DNA of 64,000 nucleotides from Rhodocaloribacter litoris (lineage in GTDB: Bacteria > Bacteroidota > Rhodothermia > Rhodothermales > ISCAR-4553), in contig NZ_CP076718.1 in assembly GCF_011682235.2 (NCBI RefSeq), forward strand, positions 3,520,400 to 3,584,399, given 5' to 3'. A program made the position numbers and the translations under genes. This document shows positions 16,404-24,987 of this stretch, in pieces (the stretch's first letter is position 1; every line of letters begins with the position of its first letter). The notes below the pieces were generated by a model. It searched no databases. It was not told the origin of the DNA and was given only the letters and a program-made list of their open reading frames with translations.

Positions 16404-17412
16404 AGCACCGCGCACATCCGTGGCGAGGAAGCTACGCTGGGGACTCCTCGGCACGGCCCGGATCAACCGGTCGCTGATCCCGCCCCTGCGCCTTTCGCCG
16501 CGCAACGAGCCGGTAGCCGTCGCCAGCCGTGACGCCGAACGGGCCGCCGCTTTTGCACGGACGTGGGACCTGCCGAAGGCCTATGGCTCCTACGAGGACC
16601 TGCTCGCCGACCCGGACATCGACGTGGTCTACGTGCCGCTGCCGAACCACCTGCACGTGCCCTGGACGCTCCGCGCGGTGGCCGCCGGCAAGCACGTGCT
16701 GTGCGAGAAGCCGATGGCCCTGACGCCGGCGGACGTCGACGCCGTGGCACGGGCCGCCGACGAGGCCGGGGTGGTCGTGGCCGAGGCGTTCATGTACCGG
16801 CATCACCCCCGCACGCGGCGTATCCGCGAGCTGATCGCCGGCGGTGCCCTGGGCGAGTTGCACCTCGTCCGCGGCGCCTTCACGTTCGTCCTCGACCGCC
16901 CGAACGACGTGCGCTGGCGGCCCGAGTGGGGAGGCGGCAGCCTGTGGGACCTGGGCTGCTATCCGGTCAGTTTTACCCGCCACGTCGTCGGCGCCGAGCC
17001 GGAAGCGGTCTTTGCCTGGCAGGTCCTCGGCCCCACCGGCGTCGACGTCTCCTTCACCGGGCAGATGCGTTTTCCCGGGGACGTCCTGGCCGTCTTCGAT
17101 TGCGGCTTCCGCTCGCGCTTCCGCATGGAGATGGCGTTCGTGGGCCGTGACGGGCTGCTCGAGGCGCCCCGCGCCTTCAAGCCGCGGCCGGAGGAGCCGA
17201 TGCGGCGCTACGGCCCCGACGTGGACGTGCCCGAACCCGTCCTCGTCGACGACCCGGACGACCTGTACCTGGGCGAGGTCGAGGACCTGGCCGCTGCCGT
17301 GCTCGACGGCCGTCCGCCCGAGGTGACCCTGGCCGAGACGCGCGCCAACACGGTCGTCCTGGAGGCCCTGCTCCGCTCGGCCCGCACCGGCCGGCCCGTG
17401 CGGTTGTCATGA
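16396..17412 (+). CDS. Gfo/Idh/MocA-family oxidoreductase, cytosolic
   Basis: This 338-residue NAD(P)-dependent sugar or polyol dehydrogenase has the Rossmann loop LGTARI near residue 20 and the family EKP motif at E104-K105-P106 (VLCEKPMAL), whose lysine is catalytic. The C-terminal sheet domain follows, with GGGSLWDLGCYPV carrying the usual DxGxY/H-type site. There is no signal peptide. It resembles the glucose-fructose oxidoreductase and trans-1,2-dihydrobenzene dehydrogenase branch, but the substrate cannot be fixed. The ATG overlaps the phosphofructokinase stop by eight bases, indicating translational coupling with central sugar metabolism. Confidence 0.9.
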   Translation: MPEAPRTSVARKLRWGLLGTARINRSLIPPLRLSPRNEPVAVASRDAERAAAFARTWDLPKAYGSYEDLLADPDIDVVYVPLPNHLHVPWTLRAVAAGKHVLCEKPMALTPADVDAVARAADEAGVVVAEAFMYRHHPRTRRIRELIAGGALGELHLVRGAFTFVLDRPNDVRWRPEWGGGSLWDLGCYPVSFTRHVVGAEPEAVFAWQVLGPTGVDVSFTGQMRFPGDVLAVFDCGFRSRFRMEMAFVGRDGLLEAPRAFKPRPEEPMRRYGPDVDVPEPVLVDDPDDLYLGEVEDLAAAVLDGRPPEVTLAETRANTVVLEALLRSARTGRPVRLS

Positions 17413-17597
17413 TCGGTGCCCGGCGCGAGAAACGGGGGGGCCTGTATGCCTGTATCCGGGGCTTGCGCATGACCGCCGGCATGGCACATGGCGCCGGCCC
17501 CGGTTGCGCATATCCATCCAATTGACTTATTTGGTCCGGTTCGGAAAGAACCACCCTGTCCGGACGGCCCGTCTCAACCCGGCAAAAGAAGGATGTC

Positions 17598-18941
17598 ATG
17601 AAACAGACCCGCCGCGACTTTCTGCACCACGGCACGCTGGCCCTGGCCGGAGCCGGCCTGGCCGGGTGGATGCCCGATGAAGCCGTCGCCCGGAAGCGCC
17701 GGGCCGCTCCGTCCGACCGCATCAACGTCGGGGTCATCGGCTGCAACGGCATGGGCTGGACGAACCTGCGCGCGCACCTGGGGATTCCCGAGGTCGAGTG
17801 CATCGCCCTCTGCGACGTGGACCGGAACGTGCTGGAGCGCCGGGCGGCCGAGCTGGAAGCGCTCCGCGGAGCCCCTCCGGCCCTCTATGGCGACTACCGT
17901 GCCCTGCTGGAGAACCCGGACGTCGACGCCGTCATCATCGCCACGCCGGACCACTGGCATTGCCGGATGCTCGTCGACGCCGTCGAGGCCGGCAAGCACG
18001 CCTACGTCGAGAAGCCGCTGGCCAACTCCATCGACGAGTGCCGGGCGATGGTGGCCGCCGTCGCACGGACCGGCCGGATCGTGCAGGTGGGGCAATGGCA
18101 GCGCAGCGGCACCCACTACGAAGACGCCATCGCGATGGTCCGCTCCGGCGCCCTCGGCCGGATCCGGCTCGTGAAGGTGTGGGCCTACCAGGGCTGGATG
18201 AGGCCCGTCCCCGTGCAGCCGGACGGCGACCCGCCGCTGGGGGTGGACTACGCGATGTGGCTCGGTCCCGCCCCCGCACGCCCCTTCAACCCCAACCGTT
18301 TCCACTTCAACTTCCGCTGGTTCTGGGACTATGCCGGCGGCCTCATGACCGACTGGGGCGTCCACGAGATCGACATCGCCCTCTATGCCATGCAGGCCAC
18401 GGCTCCCGTCTCCGTGATGGCCTCCGGTGGCAAGTTCGCCTACCCGGACGACGCCTCCGAGACGCCGGACACGCTGCAGGCCGTCTTCGAGTACGACGGG
18501 TTCAACATGCTCTGGGAACACGCCACCGGCATCGACGGCGGCAACTACGGGCGCACCGAAGGCATCGCCTTCATCGGTAACCTGGGCACGCTGGTCCTCA
18601 ACCGGGGCGGCTGGGAGGTCCTGCCGGAGACCGAAGAGCGGGACGGCCGCCGCGTCTACAAGATGGAGGCCCTGCCCGAACAGCCGCGCCGGGGGGACTA
18701 CCTGGCCTTCCATGCCCGGAACTTCGTCGAGGCCATGCAGGCGAACGATCCCGCCCGCCTGAAGTGCGGCGTCGAGACGGGCAGCGTCGCGGCCGTCAAC
18801 GCGCACATGGGCAACATCGCGTTCCGGACGGGGCGCAAGCTCTACTGGGACGCCGCCCGTGGCACCTTCCGGAACGATCCAGAGGCCAACGCCTTCCTCC
18901 GGCCCACCTACCACAACGGCTGGACGTTCCCGGAACCGTGA
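17598..18941 (+). CDS. Gfo/Idh/MocA-family oxidoreductase with Tat signal
   Basis: This 447-residue protein begins with a twin-arginine signal (KQTRRDFLHHGTLALAGAG), so it is folded with cofactor in the cytoplasm and exported. After cleavage the Rossmann domain follows (NVGVIGCNGMG), then the EKP motif with K139 (YVEKPLANS), and the sheet domain with GGLMTDWGVHEID. Exported Gfo/Idh/MocA members in Bacteroidota often act on sugars or keto-glycosides. The substrate here is unknown. It is preceded by a 185-base gap and followed by a GNAT gene, and no glycan-degradation genes are adjacent. Confidence 0.9.
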   Translation: MKQTRRDFLHHGTLALAGAGLAGWMPDEAVARKRRAAPSDRINVGVIGCNGMGWTNLRAHLGIPEVECIALCDVDRNVLERRAAELEALRGAPPALYGDYRALLENPDVDAVIIATPDHWHCRMLVDAVEAGKHAYVEKPLANSIDECRAMVAAVARTGRIVQVGQWQRSGTHYEDAIAMVRSGALGRIRLVKVWAYQGWMRPVPVQPDGDPPLGVDYAMWLGPAPARPFNPNRFHFNFRWFWDYAGGLMTDWGVHEIDIALYAMQATAPVSVMASGGKFAYPDDASETPDTLQAVFEYDGFNMLWEHATGIDGGNYGRTEGIAFIGNLGTLVLNRGGWEVLPETEERDGRRVYKMEALPEQPRRGDYLAFHARNFVEAMQANDPARLKCGVETGSVAAVNAHMGNIAFRTGRKLYWDAARGTFRNDPEANAFLRPTYHNGWTFPEP

Positions 18942-18993
18942 GCTGCGCCGTGACCCGGCCACAGCAAGGTGGGTTGTCCGTACGCGATCGGGA

Positions 18994-19025
18994 TTGCTTG
19001 CCTGCCTGAGGCGACGCTATCTTGC
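18994..19025 (+). promoter_or_regulatory. Promoter-like element for GNAT gene
   Basis: A TTG at 18994 and TATCTTGC at 19018-19025 are separated by 21 bases, close to the Bacteroidota -33/-7 spacing. The -7 part matches TAnnTTTG in six of eight positions. It lies 66 bases before the GNAT start codon. Confidence 0.4.
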
Positions 19026-19091
19026 ACTGCCTCAAGGCCCGTTCGGGGCCCTGCGGCGTGATCGATCCCGTCGATTGAAAGGGGGACGGAG

Positions 19092-19568
19092 ATGCATGAC
19101 CGCACCGGGGAGGTTGCGATCCGGTTGCTCGAGGAGCCGGATCTGCAGGAGGCGTTTGACGTGTTGCGCCGGCTGCGCACCCACCTGACCTGGGAGCTGT
19201 TCCGCGAGCGGCTGGACCGGCAACGGCGTGTGCAGGGATACCGGCTGGTCGGCGCCTTCGCGTCGGGAAAAGTGGTGGGGGTGCTGGGGATGCGACCGGT
19301 GGAAACCATGGCCCGGGGACCGCACCTGCACGTCGACGACCTGGTCGTCGCCGAACACGTCCGGGGCCGTGGCATTGGCCGGAGCCTGCTGGCCTACGCC
19401 GAGCAGTTCGCCCGTCGGCACGGGCTGGGAGCCGTCTTTCTCGACAGCCGGCCGGAGGCCCTGCCGTTCTACGTCGCGCTCGGGTACCGGCACCACACGG
19501 CCACCCTGATGCGCAAGGCGCTGGATGATGCCGGGATCGACGGGCCGGGGCTTTCGCCGGGCGGCTGA
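19092..19568 (+). CDS. GNAT-family N-acetyltransferase
   Basis: This 158-residue acetyltransferase has the acetyl-CoA pyrophosphate loop in HVRGRGIGRSLL (R/Q-x-x-G-x-G/A) and the preceding strand HVDDLVVAE, then LDSRPEALPFYVALGY as the C-terminal strand-helix. It transfers an acetyl group to an amine on a small molecule or protein, and the acceptor is not evident. It starts at ATG 19092 and is followed after 84 bases by ftsX on the same strand. Confidence 0.85.
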   Translation: MHDRTGEVAIRLLEEPDLQEAFDVLRRLRTHLTWELFRERLDRQRRVQGYRLVGAFASGKVVGVLGMRPVETMARGPHLHVDDLVVAEHVRGRGIGRSLLAYAEQFARRHGLGAVFLDSRPEALPFYVALGYRHHTATLMRKALDDAGIDGPGLSPGG

Positions 19569-19652
19569 AGCGGGAGCCGGCCGGAACGGAACTTCCGCCC
19601 CGTGTCTTTCGTGGATGCCCGGCACAGGAGTCTCTTGTCTCTGGGATCCGCC

Positions 19653-20531
19653 ATGCCGCTTTTGCCCTACAGCGTACGTGAAGGCCTGGCCGGGCTGCGG
19701 CGCGCTCGTTTCGCTTCCGTGGCCGCCACCAGCGCGATGGCCGTCGCCCTCGTGCTGATCGGGCTGTTCATGTTTCTCAGCTACGAGGCCCAGATCGTCT
19801 CCCAGTGGCTCCGGCAGCGGGTCGGCGAGCTCGAGATTTTTCTGGAAGACGTGGACGAGACGATGGCGCAGGCGCTCCACGAGCGGGCGGCCGCCACGCC
19901 GGGTGTCGCCGAGGCCGAATACGTCTCCCGTGCCGAGGCGGAGGCGATCTTCCGGCGCGAGTTCGGTGAAGGGGCCGAGGTGTTCTTCGACGAGCCGTTC
20001 CTGCCGGCCTCCATCAAGGTGCGCGTCGAGTCGGATTATGCCAACCCGGACAGCCTGGCGGCGCTCGTCGAGGAGTTTGCCTCGTGGAACCGGGTGGACG
20101 ATGTGGTCTTCAACCAGCCCCTGCTGGTCAAGGTACAGCAGAACCTCCGGTTGCTTACCCTCATCGGTCTTTCGCTGGGCACGCTCGTGGTGCTGGCCTC
20201 CATCTTCCTGGTCGCCAACACGATCCGGCTGACGATCTATGCCCGGCGCCTGCTCATTCGCACGATGAAGCTCGTCGGGGCTACCGATGCCTTCATCCGC
20301 AAGCCGTTCATCGTCGAGGGGGTGGCGCAGGGGGTGCTGGCAGCGCTGCTGGCCCTGCTCGTCCTCGGCGGGCTCTATTCCCTGATGAAGCGTTACCTGC
20401 CCGCCCTCGAGGTCGGCGGGGTGGTGCCGGTGCTGCTGGCGCTGGTCGTGCTGGTGCTGGGGGTGCTCCTCGGCTGGCTCGGCTCCTATTTTTCCGTTCG
20501 TCGCTTCATCAAAAACGTCGCACTGCATTGA
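19653..20531 (+). CDS. ftsX: Cell-division ABC-type permease FtsX
   Basis: This 292-residue inner-membrane protein partners with the ATPase FtsE to activate cell-wall hydrolases at the septum. It has the FtsX layout: a first membrane helix (about 20-45), a periplasmic domain, then three more helices at about 170-195, 220-245 and 260-285. The conserved RTMKLVGATDAFIRKPF loop is intact. The ATG at 19653 gives MPLLPYSVREGLAGLRRARF, the normal start. A GTG 17 codons earlier is possible. ftsE is not adjacent. The DUF4097-like lipoprotein gene begins 35 bases downstream. Confidence 0.93.
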   Translation: MPLLPYSVREGLAGLRRARFASVAATSAMAVALVLIGLFMFLSYEAQIVSQWLRQRVGELEIFLEDVDETMAQALHERAAATPGVAEAEYVSRAEAEAIFRREFGEGAEVFFDEPFLPASIKVRVESDYANPDSLAALVEEFASWNRVDDVVFNQPLLVKVQQNLRLLTLIGLSLGTLVVLASIFLVANTIRLTIYARRLLIRTMKLVGATDAFIRKPFIVEGVAQGVLAALLALLVLGGLYSLMKRYLPALEVGGVVPVLLALVVLVLGVLLGWLGSYFSVRRFIKNVALH

Positions 20532-20566
20532 GGCATGCCGTCATGACCGGATGCCGGAGGAAGACC

Positions 20567-21526
20567 ATGTCGTCGATGACCCGCATTTTTTGTGTATGGA
20601 CCGGGGGCCTGCTCGCCGGGGCGGTGGTTCTGCTGGCGGGTTGCCAGCAGGGGGCGGACGTCCGGCAGACCGAGGAGGGGAGCCTGGTGCTCGGCTCGGC
20701 GGAGGTACAGGAGGCCGTCAGCCGGGCCGTGGCCCCCGGTGCCCGGACGCTCGTGCTGGACGGTTTCGCCGGCGACGTTGTCCTCACGGCGTCGGTCGAT
20801 GCGGTGGCCCGCTTCACCTTCACGAAGCGCGCCCGGGGCGACGATGCCGGGGCCGCACGCCGCAACCTGGAGCGCATCCGCATCGAGGAGAGCGGCGATG
20901 CACAGACGTACCGGTATCTGCTCCGCGCGGACCGTGCCGAGCTCAGCCGCGTGGACGTCGAAGGCACCGTACCGCGCGGCGCGACCCTCCACATCCTCCT
21001 CCGGAGCGGCAACGTTTCCCTGGACGGGCTGGAAGGGCCGATCACGGTGACGAATGAGAACGGCAACGTCCGCATCACCGGTGCCGGCGCCGGGGTGACG
21101 GTGCAGACCGCCAACGGCAACGTGGCCGTCGGCATGAACCGCCTGCCCGCCGGGGAGTCCGTACGCCTGACGACCGTCAACGGCAACGTTACGCTGGCCC
21201 TGCCGGCGGCCGTCTCGGCCCGCATCGAGGCCGGCACCAGCGCCGGTGAGATCCGCGTGGACGGCCTCACCTTCGCCGACCGGCGACTCGATCCGCAGGG
21301 AGCCGGAGGGCACTTTCAGGGACGCCTGGGTACCGGTGCGGCCACCGTCACGCTGAAGACGGAAAACGGCAACATCGTCCTGCGGGAAGGTCCCCTCGAG
21401 GTGCCGCCGGCCGGAGAAGACGTGCCGGCCGACACGGCCATGGCTCCCCCGGCGGACACGTCGGCCGCGGTTCCGCCCGGCCCCGCGCCGGTCGCCGTGC
21501 CGCCGGATACGACGGGCGGCCGCTGA
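20567..21526 (+). CDS. DUF4097-like beta-helical lipoprotein
   Basis: This 319-residue predicted lipoprotein has a signal ending in the lipobox LLAGC. The body contains repeated strands such as VTNENGNVRITGAG, VQTANGNVAVG, LTTVNGNVTLA and LKTENGNIVLR, which form the right-handed beta-helix seen in DUF4097/adhesin-like proteins. A proline-rich tail (last 45 residues) follows. The ATG at 20567 is set by a GGAGGAAG site six bases upstream. Earlier in-frame ATGs exist at 20543 and far upstream but lack that site. It should sit on the inner or outer membrane facing the periplasm. Its role is unknown. Confidence 0.8.
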   Translation: MSSMTRIFCVWTGGLLAGAVVLLAGCQQGADVRQTEEGSLVLGSAEVQEAVSRAVAPGARTLVLDGFAGDVVLTASVDAVARFTFTKRARGDDAGAARRNLERIRIEESGDAQTYRYLLRADRAELSRVDVEGTVPRGATLHILLRSGNVSLDGLEGPITVTNENGNVRITGAGAGVTVQTANGNVAVGMNRLPAGESVRLTTVNGNVTLALPAAVSARIEAGTSAGEIRVDGLTFADRRLDPQGAGGHFQGRLGTGAATVTLKTENGNIVLREGPLEVPPAGEDVPADTAMAPPADTSAAVPPGPAPVAVPPDTTGGR

Positions 21527-21536
21527 CCGGCGCTTC

Positions 21537-22325
21537 TCAGCCCGCCGGCACGATGGCCACGATGCGCAGCGGCCCCCCGCTGCCTCCCCGGATCTTCATC
21601 GGCAGGGCAATGACGTAGGCGCCCGTTTCCGGCAGGCGGTCCAGGTTGGCCACGTTCTCAAAGGCCGGGATGTTCTCCGCAAAGAGGGTCTGGTGGGTTT
21701 CGAACAGCTTCGATTGCCCGTAGTCGATGCTGGGGGTGTCGATGCCGACGGCGTGGACCGACCGGTTTTCGACGAGCCAGGCGGCCGCTTCGGGATGCAG
21801 GCCGGGGAAGTGGAGGTCGGCGACGGCTTCGGGGCCGCGGGCATCGGTGCCCATGTAGCGCACGCGGTCGGGCCAGTACTGCCCGAAGCCGGTACGCAGC
21901 AGCACGATGACGCCGTCGGGCAGGCGGCCGTGCCGGGCTTCCCAGGCCTCGAAGTCGGCCACCGTGACGCGGTAGTCGCGGTCGGCGGCGGCCTGTGCCG
22001 TCACGTCCACGACGACGGCCGGGCCCATCAGGCGGTCGAGCGGGATCTCGTCCGTCGCCTGGCGCCCTTCGGCGAAGTGCACGGGGGCGTCCAGGTGGGT
22101 GCCGCCGTGCTCGGCGGTGCAGAACGAGTACGCCGCATAGTAGTACCCGGCGTCGGTGTAGCCCTCGAAGTCGGTCGTCTTCGTGAAGCCGGAGGCGGTA
22201 GGCCAGTAGATGGTTTCGGCGTCGAAGGGATGGGTCAGGTCGACGAGCTCGCCCTGCGGGAAGGGTGCCGGCGATTCGCAGGCCGGGAGGGCCAGCAGCG
22301 GGATGAGCAGCAGCATGGTTCGCAT
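21537..22325 (-). CDS. Cyclase-family (kynurenine-formamidase-like) lipoprotein
   Basis: This 262-residue protein begins with a short lipoprotein signal (MRTMLLLIPLLALPAC). It is followed by a cyclase/KynB fold: VDLTHPFDAETIYWP at the start, the metal-binding HGGTHLDAPVHF motif, and ALPMKIRGGSGGP near the end. Family members are Mn- or Zn-dependent amidohydrolases such as N-formylkynurenine formamidase. An exported version is less usual, and the substrate is unknown. A GGAGG site eight bases upstream fixes the ATG at 22325, with TATCTTTC 36 bases upstream as a possible -7 element. It converges on the DUF4097-like gene. Confidence 0.87.
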   Translation of the reverse strand: MRTMLLLIPLLALPACESPAPFPQGELVDLTHPFDAETIYWPTASGFTKTTDFEGYTDAGYYYAAYSFCTAEHGGTHLDAPVHFAEGRQATDEIPLDRLMGPAVVVDVTAQAAADRDYRVTVADFEAWEARHGRLPDGVIVLLRTGFGQYWPDRVRYMGTDARGPEAVADLHFPGLHPEAAAWLVENRSVHAVGIDTPSIDYGQSKLFETHQTLFAENIPAFENVANLDRLPETGAYVIALPMKIRGGSGGPLRIVAIVPAG

Positions 22326-22360
22326 GGGTGTACCTCCGTTCCGTTGGTGTCCGTCGCCGG

Positions 22361-22368
22361 GAAAGATA
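22361..22368 (-). promoter_or_regulatory. Promoter-like -7 element TATCTTTC
   Basis: On the minus strand this octamer lies 36 bases upstream of the cyclase-family lipoprotein start. It is identical to the one ahead of the threonine aldolase gene. No TTG is seen at the expected -33 distance. Confidence 0.3.
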
Positions 22369-22502
22369 CGGCAGCCGGGCATCGTCTACGGCGTTTCCAC
22401 GGAGCCTTCGAAAACCGGGTGGATTTTGCCGGCGTAGGTGGGCGGCGGCGGTCCGGCGTCGTAGTTTGGCCTGTTGTCGACGCAGGCGTAGCGAAAGAAG
22501 AC

Positions 22503-23519
22503 ATGCGCATCGGGCTGGTATACGACCTTTTCGAAGACTATCCGTGGGTGCCGGGTGAGGCGCCCGACGCCGACGCCGAGAACGAGCCGCCGGAGACCGT
22601 CGAGGCGCTGGCGGCGGCGGTCCGGGCACTCGGGTATGTGCCCGTCCCGGTCGGCACTGCGTTCGACCTGCTCCGGCGGCTCGACACGCTCGAGCTGGAC
22701 GCGGCCGTCAACATCGCCGAGGGGGCGCGCAGCCGCAACCGGGAAGCTTATGCCCCCATCCTGCTGGAGATGGCCGGCATCCCCTGCCTGGGTTCCGATG
22801 CGCTGACGCTCTCGCTCAGCCTGGACAAGGCCTGGACGAAGGACCTGGCCGTCGCCGCCGGGGTGCCCACGCCGCCGTACCGCATCTATGCCTCGGCGGG
22901 TGACGTCGACGCGGACGACCTGCCCGGGCCGTTCCCGCTCTTCGTCAAACCCCGGTACGAAGGCTCCTCGAAGGGGATCACGGCCGAGAGCCGGGTCGAC
23001 ACCGTGGAGGCCCTCCGGGCACAGGTGGATCGGATCGTGTCTGCGTACGATCAGGACGCCCTGGTCGAGCCGTTCATCGAGGGGGGCGGCGAGTTCACGG
23101 TCGCCGTCGTCGGGAACGATCCGCCCGAAGCCCTGCCCGTGCTGCAACGGGCCGTCGAGACCACCACCCGCATCGGGCTGCACGCGCTGGAACGGCGGGG
23201 CCTGCCCGGACGCACCTGGGACTACGCGCTCGAAGGAACGCTCTCCCCGGCACTCGAGAAGGAACTGCAGCGCCTGGCCCTGCGGGTCTACGCAAAGCTC
23301 CAGTGCCGCGACTTCGCCCGGCTCGACTTCCGCGTCGATGCGACGGGCCGGCCGTGGTTTCTGGAGATCAACCCGCTGCCCACCTTCGCACCGGACGGCA
23401 CCTTCGCCATCCTGGCCGAACTCACGGGACGTACCTATCCCGACTTCCTGGCCGACGTGCTGGCCCGGGGCTTCCGCCGGCTCGGCCTGCCTCTGGCCAC
23501 CCGCCGCCGGGCCGGATGA
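22503..23519 (+). CDS. Ddl-like ATP-grasp ligase
   Basis: This 338-residue ATP-grasp enzyme looks like a D-alanine-D-alanine ligase: ATP-binding FPLFVKPRYEGSSKGI, then LVEPFIEGGGEFTVAVVGN, then RLDFRVD and the magnesium site FLEINPLPTF. The N-terminal substrate loop is altered. Where Ddl has HGxxGEDG, this protein reads NIAEGARSRNREA (residues 70-82), followed by LLEMAGIPCLGSD. This divergent loop implies a different amino-acid acceptor from D-alanine. It lies 110 bases upstream of a KamA-type aminomutase on the same strand, so a beta-amino acid may be a substrate, which is inference. Longer in-frame starts upstream overlap the cyclase gene and are not supported. Confidence 0.85.
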   Translation: MRIGLVYDLFEDYPWVPGEAPDADAENEPPETVEALAAAVRALGYVPVPVGTAFDLLRRLDTLELDAAVNIAEGARSRNREAYAPILLEMAGIPCLGSDALTLSLSLDKAWTKDLAVAAGVPTPPYRIYASAGDVDADDLPGPFPLFVKPRYEGSSKGITAESRVDTVEALRAQVDRIVSAYDQDALVEPFIEGGGEFTVAVVGNDPPEALPVLQRAVETTTRIGLHALERRGLPGRTWDYALEGTLSPALEKELQRLALRVYAKLQCRDFARLDFRVDATGRPWFLEINPLPTFAPDGTFAILAELTGRTYPDFLADVLARGFRRLGLPLATRRRAG

Positions 23520-23629
23520 GCGCGGCGCGTTCGGGCACGCAGGCCACGAAGTCGCATCGGATTGCGGGTTGAAGATTGAAGGCGTTTGGACGCCATCCTC
23601 CAGACCTCCCCACCTTCCTCCGCACAATC

Positions 23630-24826
23630 GTGAACCCTGACCGTCATCACCCGCAGTGGCGCGACTGGCGCTGGCAGATGCAGCATCGCGTGCACGACGA
23701 GCCGACGCTGCGGCGCTACATCAACCCCGTGCCGGACGAACTGGCCGCCATCGAGGCGACCCGGGACGTCTTCCGGTGGAACATCACACCGTACTATGCC
23801 GCGCTCATGGACCCGGACGACCCGGATTGCCCCATCCGGCGGCAGATGGTGCCCCGCATGAACGAGCTGGCCCCGGACCTCGTCGGCGTCGTCGACCCGC
23901 TCGAAGAGGTGGCCCACTCCCCCGTGAAAAACCTCATCCACAACTATCCGGACCGGGTGGCCTTCTGCGTTACGGCCGAGTGTGCCATCTATTGCCGGTA
24001 CTGCCTGCGCAAGCGCATGGTGGGGGACGCCGAATACATGATGCGCCGGGCCGAGCACCGGGCCGCCATCGACTACATCGCCGCCCACCCCGAGATCCGG
24101 GACGTGCTCCTGACCGGCGGCGACCCGCTGACCTTCAACGACGCCCACCTGGACGAGCTGCTGGGGGCGCTCCGGGCCATCCCACACGTCGAGATTTTAC
24201 GGCTGGGTACCCGGCTGCCGGTGACACTGCCCTATCGCATCACCCCCGCGCTCTGCGCCGTGCTCGAGAAGTACCATCCGGTGTGGGTGAACACGCATTT
24301 CAACCACCCGAAGGAACTCACGGACGATGCGGCCGAGGCCGTCGACCGGCTGCTCCGGGCCGGTGTCCCCGTCGGCAATCAGACGGTGCTCCTGCGCGGC
24401 ATCAACGACGACGTGACCACGATGAAGGCCCTGTGTGAGGGGCTCGTCCGGATGCGGGTGCGGCCCTACTACCTCTACCAGGCCCAGCTCATCGGCGGGA
24501 CGGCCCATTTCCGCACCTCCATCGAGCGGGGCATGGCCCTCATGGAAGCGCTGCAGGGCCGGACGACCGGCTTTGCCATCCCGAAGTACGTGCTCGATAC
24601 GCCCTTTGGCAAGGTCCCGCTCAACCGGTCGTACGTGCTCGGGCGAGCCGGCGACCACGTGCTGATGCGCACGCCGCGCGGGCCGCTGTGGGCCGAGCCC
24701 AACCCCCTCCCGCCGGGTGAGGCACCGGGGCTCACGTTGCCGGCCGTCCGCCTTCCGGAGAACGTTGCCACGATAGTCACCGGGGTCCCGCGGCGGGAGG
24801 AACCCCTGCTGCACCGGCAGGGGTGA
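23630..24826 (+). CDS. KamA-family radical SAM aminomutase, divergent
   Basis: This 398-residue radical SAM/PLP enzyme resembles lysine 2,3-aminomutase. The iron-sulfur cysteines are C118, C122 and C125 (ECAIYCRYCLRKR), followed by LLTGGDPL. PLP lysine K328 lies in LDTPFGKVP, a loop two residues shorter than the usual PGGGGK. In lysine aminomutase Asp293 and Asp330 hold the substrate epsilon-amine. Here D323 matches the second, but Q286 (YQAQLIGG) replaces the first. Substrate may therefore differ from lysine. The GTG at 23630 gives a compact N-terminus ending in WRDWRWQMQHR. A TTG start at 23576 would add 18 residues. It follows the Ddl-like ligase and may form a two-gene pathway with it. 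Confidence 0.85.
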   Translation: MNPDRHHPQWRDWRWQMQHRVHDEPTLRRYINPVPDELAAIEATRDVFRWNITPYYAALMDPDDPDCPIRRQMVPRMNELAPDLVGVVDPLEEVAHSPVKNLIHNYPDRVAFCVTAECAIYCRYCLRKRMVGDAEYMMRRAEHRAAIDYIAAHPEIRDVLLTGGDPLTFNDAHLDELLGALRAIPHVEILRLGTRLPVTLPYRITPALCAVLEKYHPVWVNTHFNHPKELTDDAAEAVDRLLRAGVPVGNQTVLLRGINDDVTTMKALCEGLVRMRVRPYYLYQAQLIGGTAHFRTSIERGMALMEALQGRTTGFAIPKYVLDTPFGKVPLNRSYVLGRAGDHVLMRTPRGPLWAEPNPLPPGEAPGLTLPAVRLPENVATIVTGVPRREEPLLHRQG

Positions 24827-24890
24827 AGCGAAAAGGCTTGCCGGGTCTGCGGAAAAATTGTCGCAAACAGGCGGCAACAGCGCGTTTTTG

Positions 24891-24921
24891 TTGACTTTCG
24901 TAATGTGTGCTGGTAGATTGG
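24891..24921 (+). promoter_or_regulatory. Promoter for GAF/GGDEF-like and EutN genes
   Basis: TTGACT at 24891-24896 is followed 17 bases later by TAGATT at 24914-24919, which reads both as a sigma-70-type promoter and as the Bacteroidota TTG-N20-TAnnTTG form. The following gene starts 67 bases downstream. It is the clearest promoter in the window. Confidence 0.5.
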
Positions 24922-24987
24922 CGCAGATTTGGAGATAATCGGCTTTCGCGCAGTCCCGTTTTGCCCACGGCCCCGGTGCCTCTCCAT

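Noticed and set aside
19653-20531. FtsX read as a lone ABC permease with a missing ATPase
   Set aside because: The sequence is a good FtsX, and ftsE is often located elsewhere in this phylum. Its absence here is not evidence of loss.
23520-23629. Repeated GTTGAAG/ATTGAAG words before the aminomutase
   Set aside because: Two short similar words only, with no further copies or structure. Treated as ordinary intergenic sequence.
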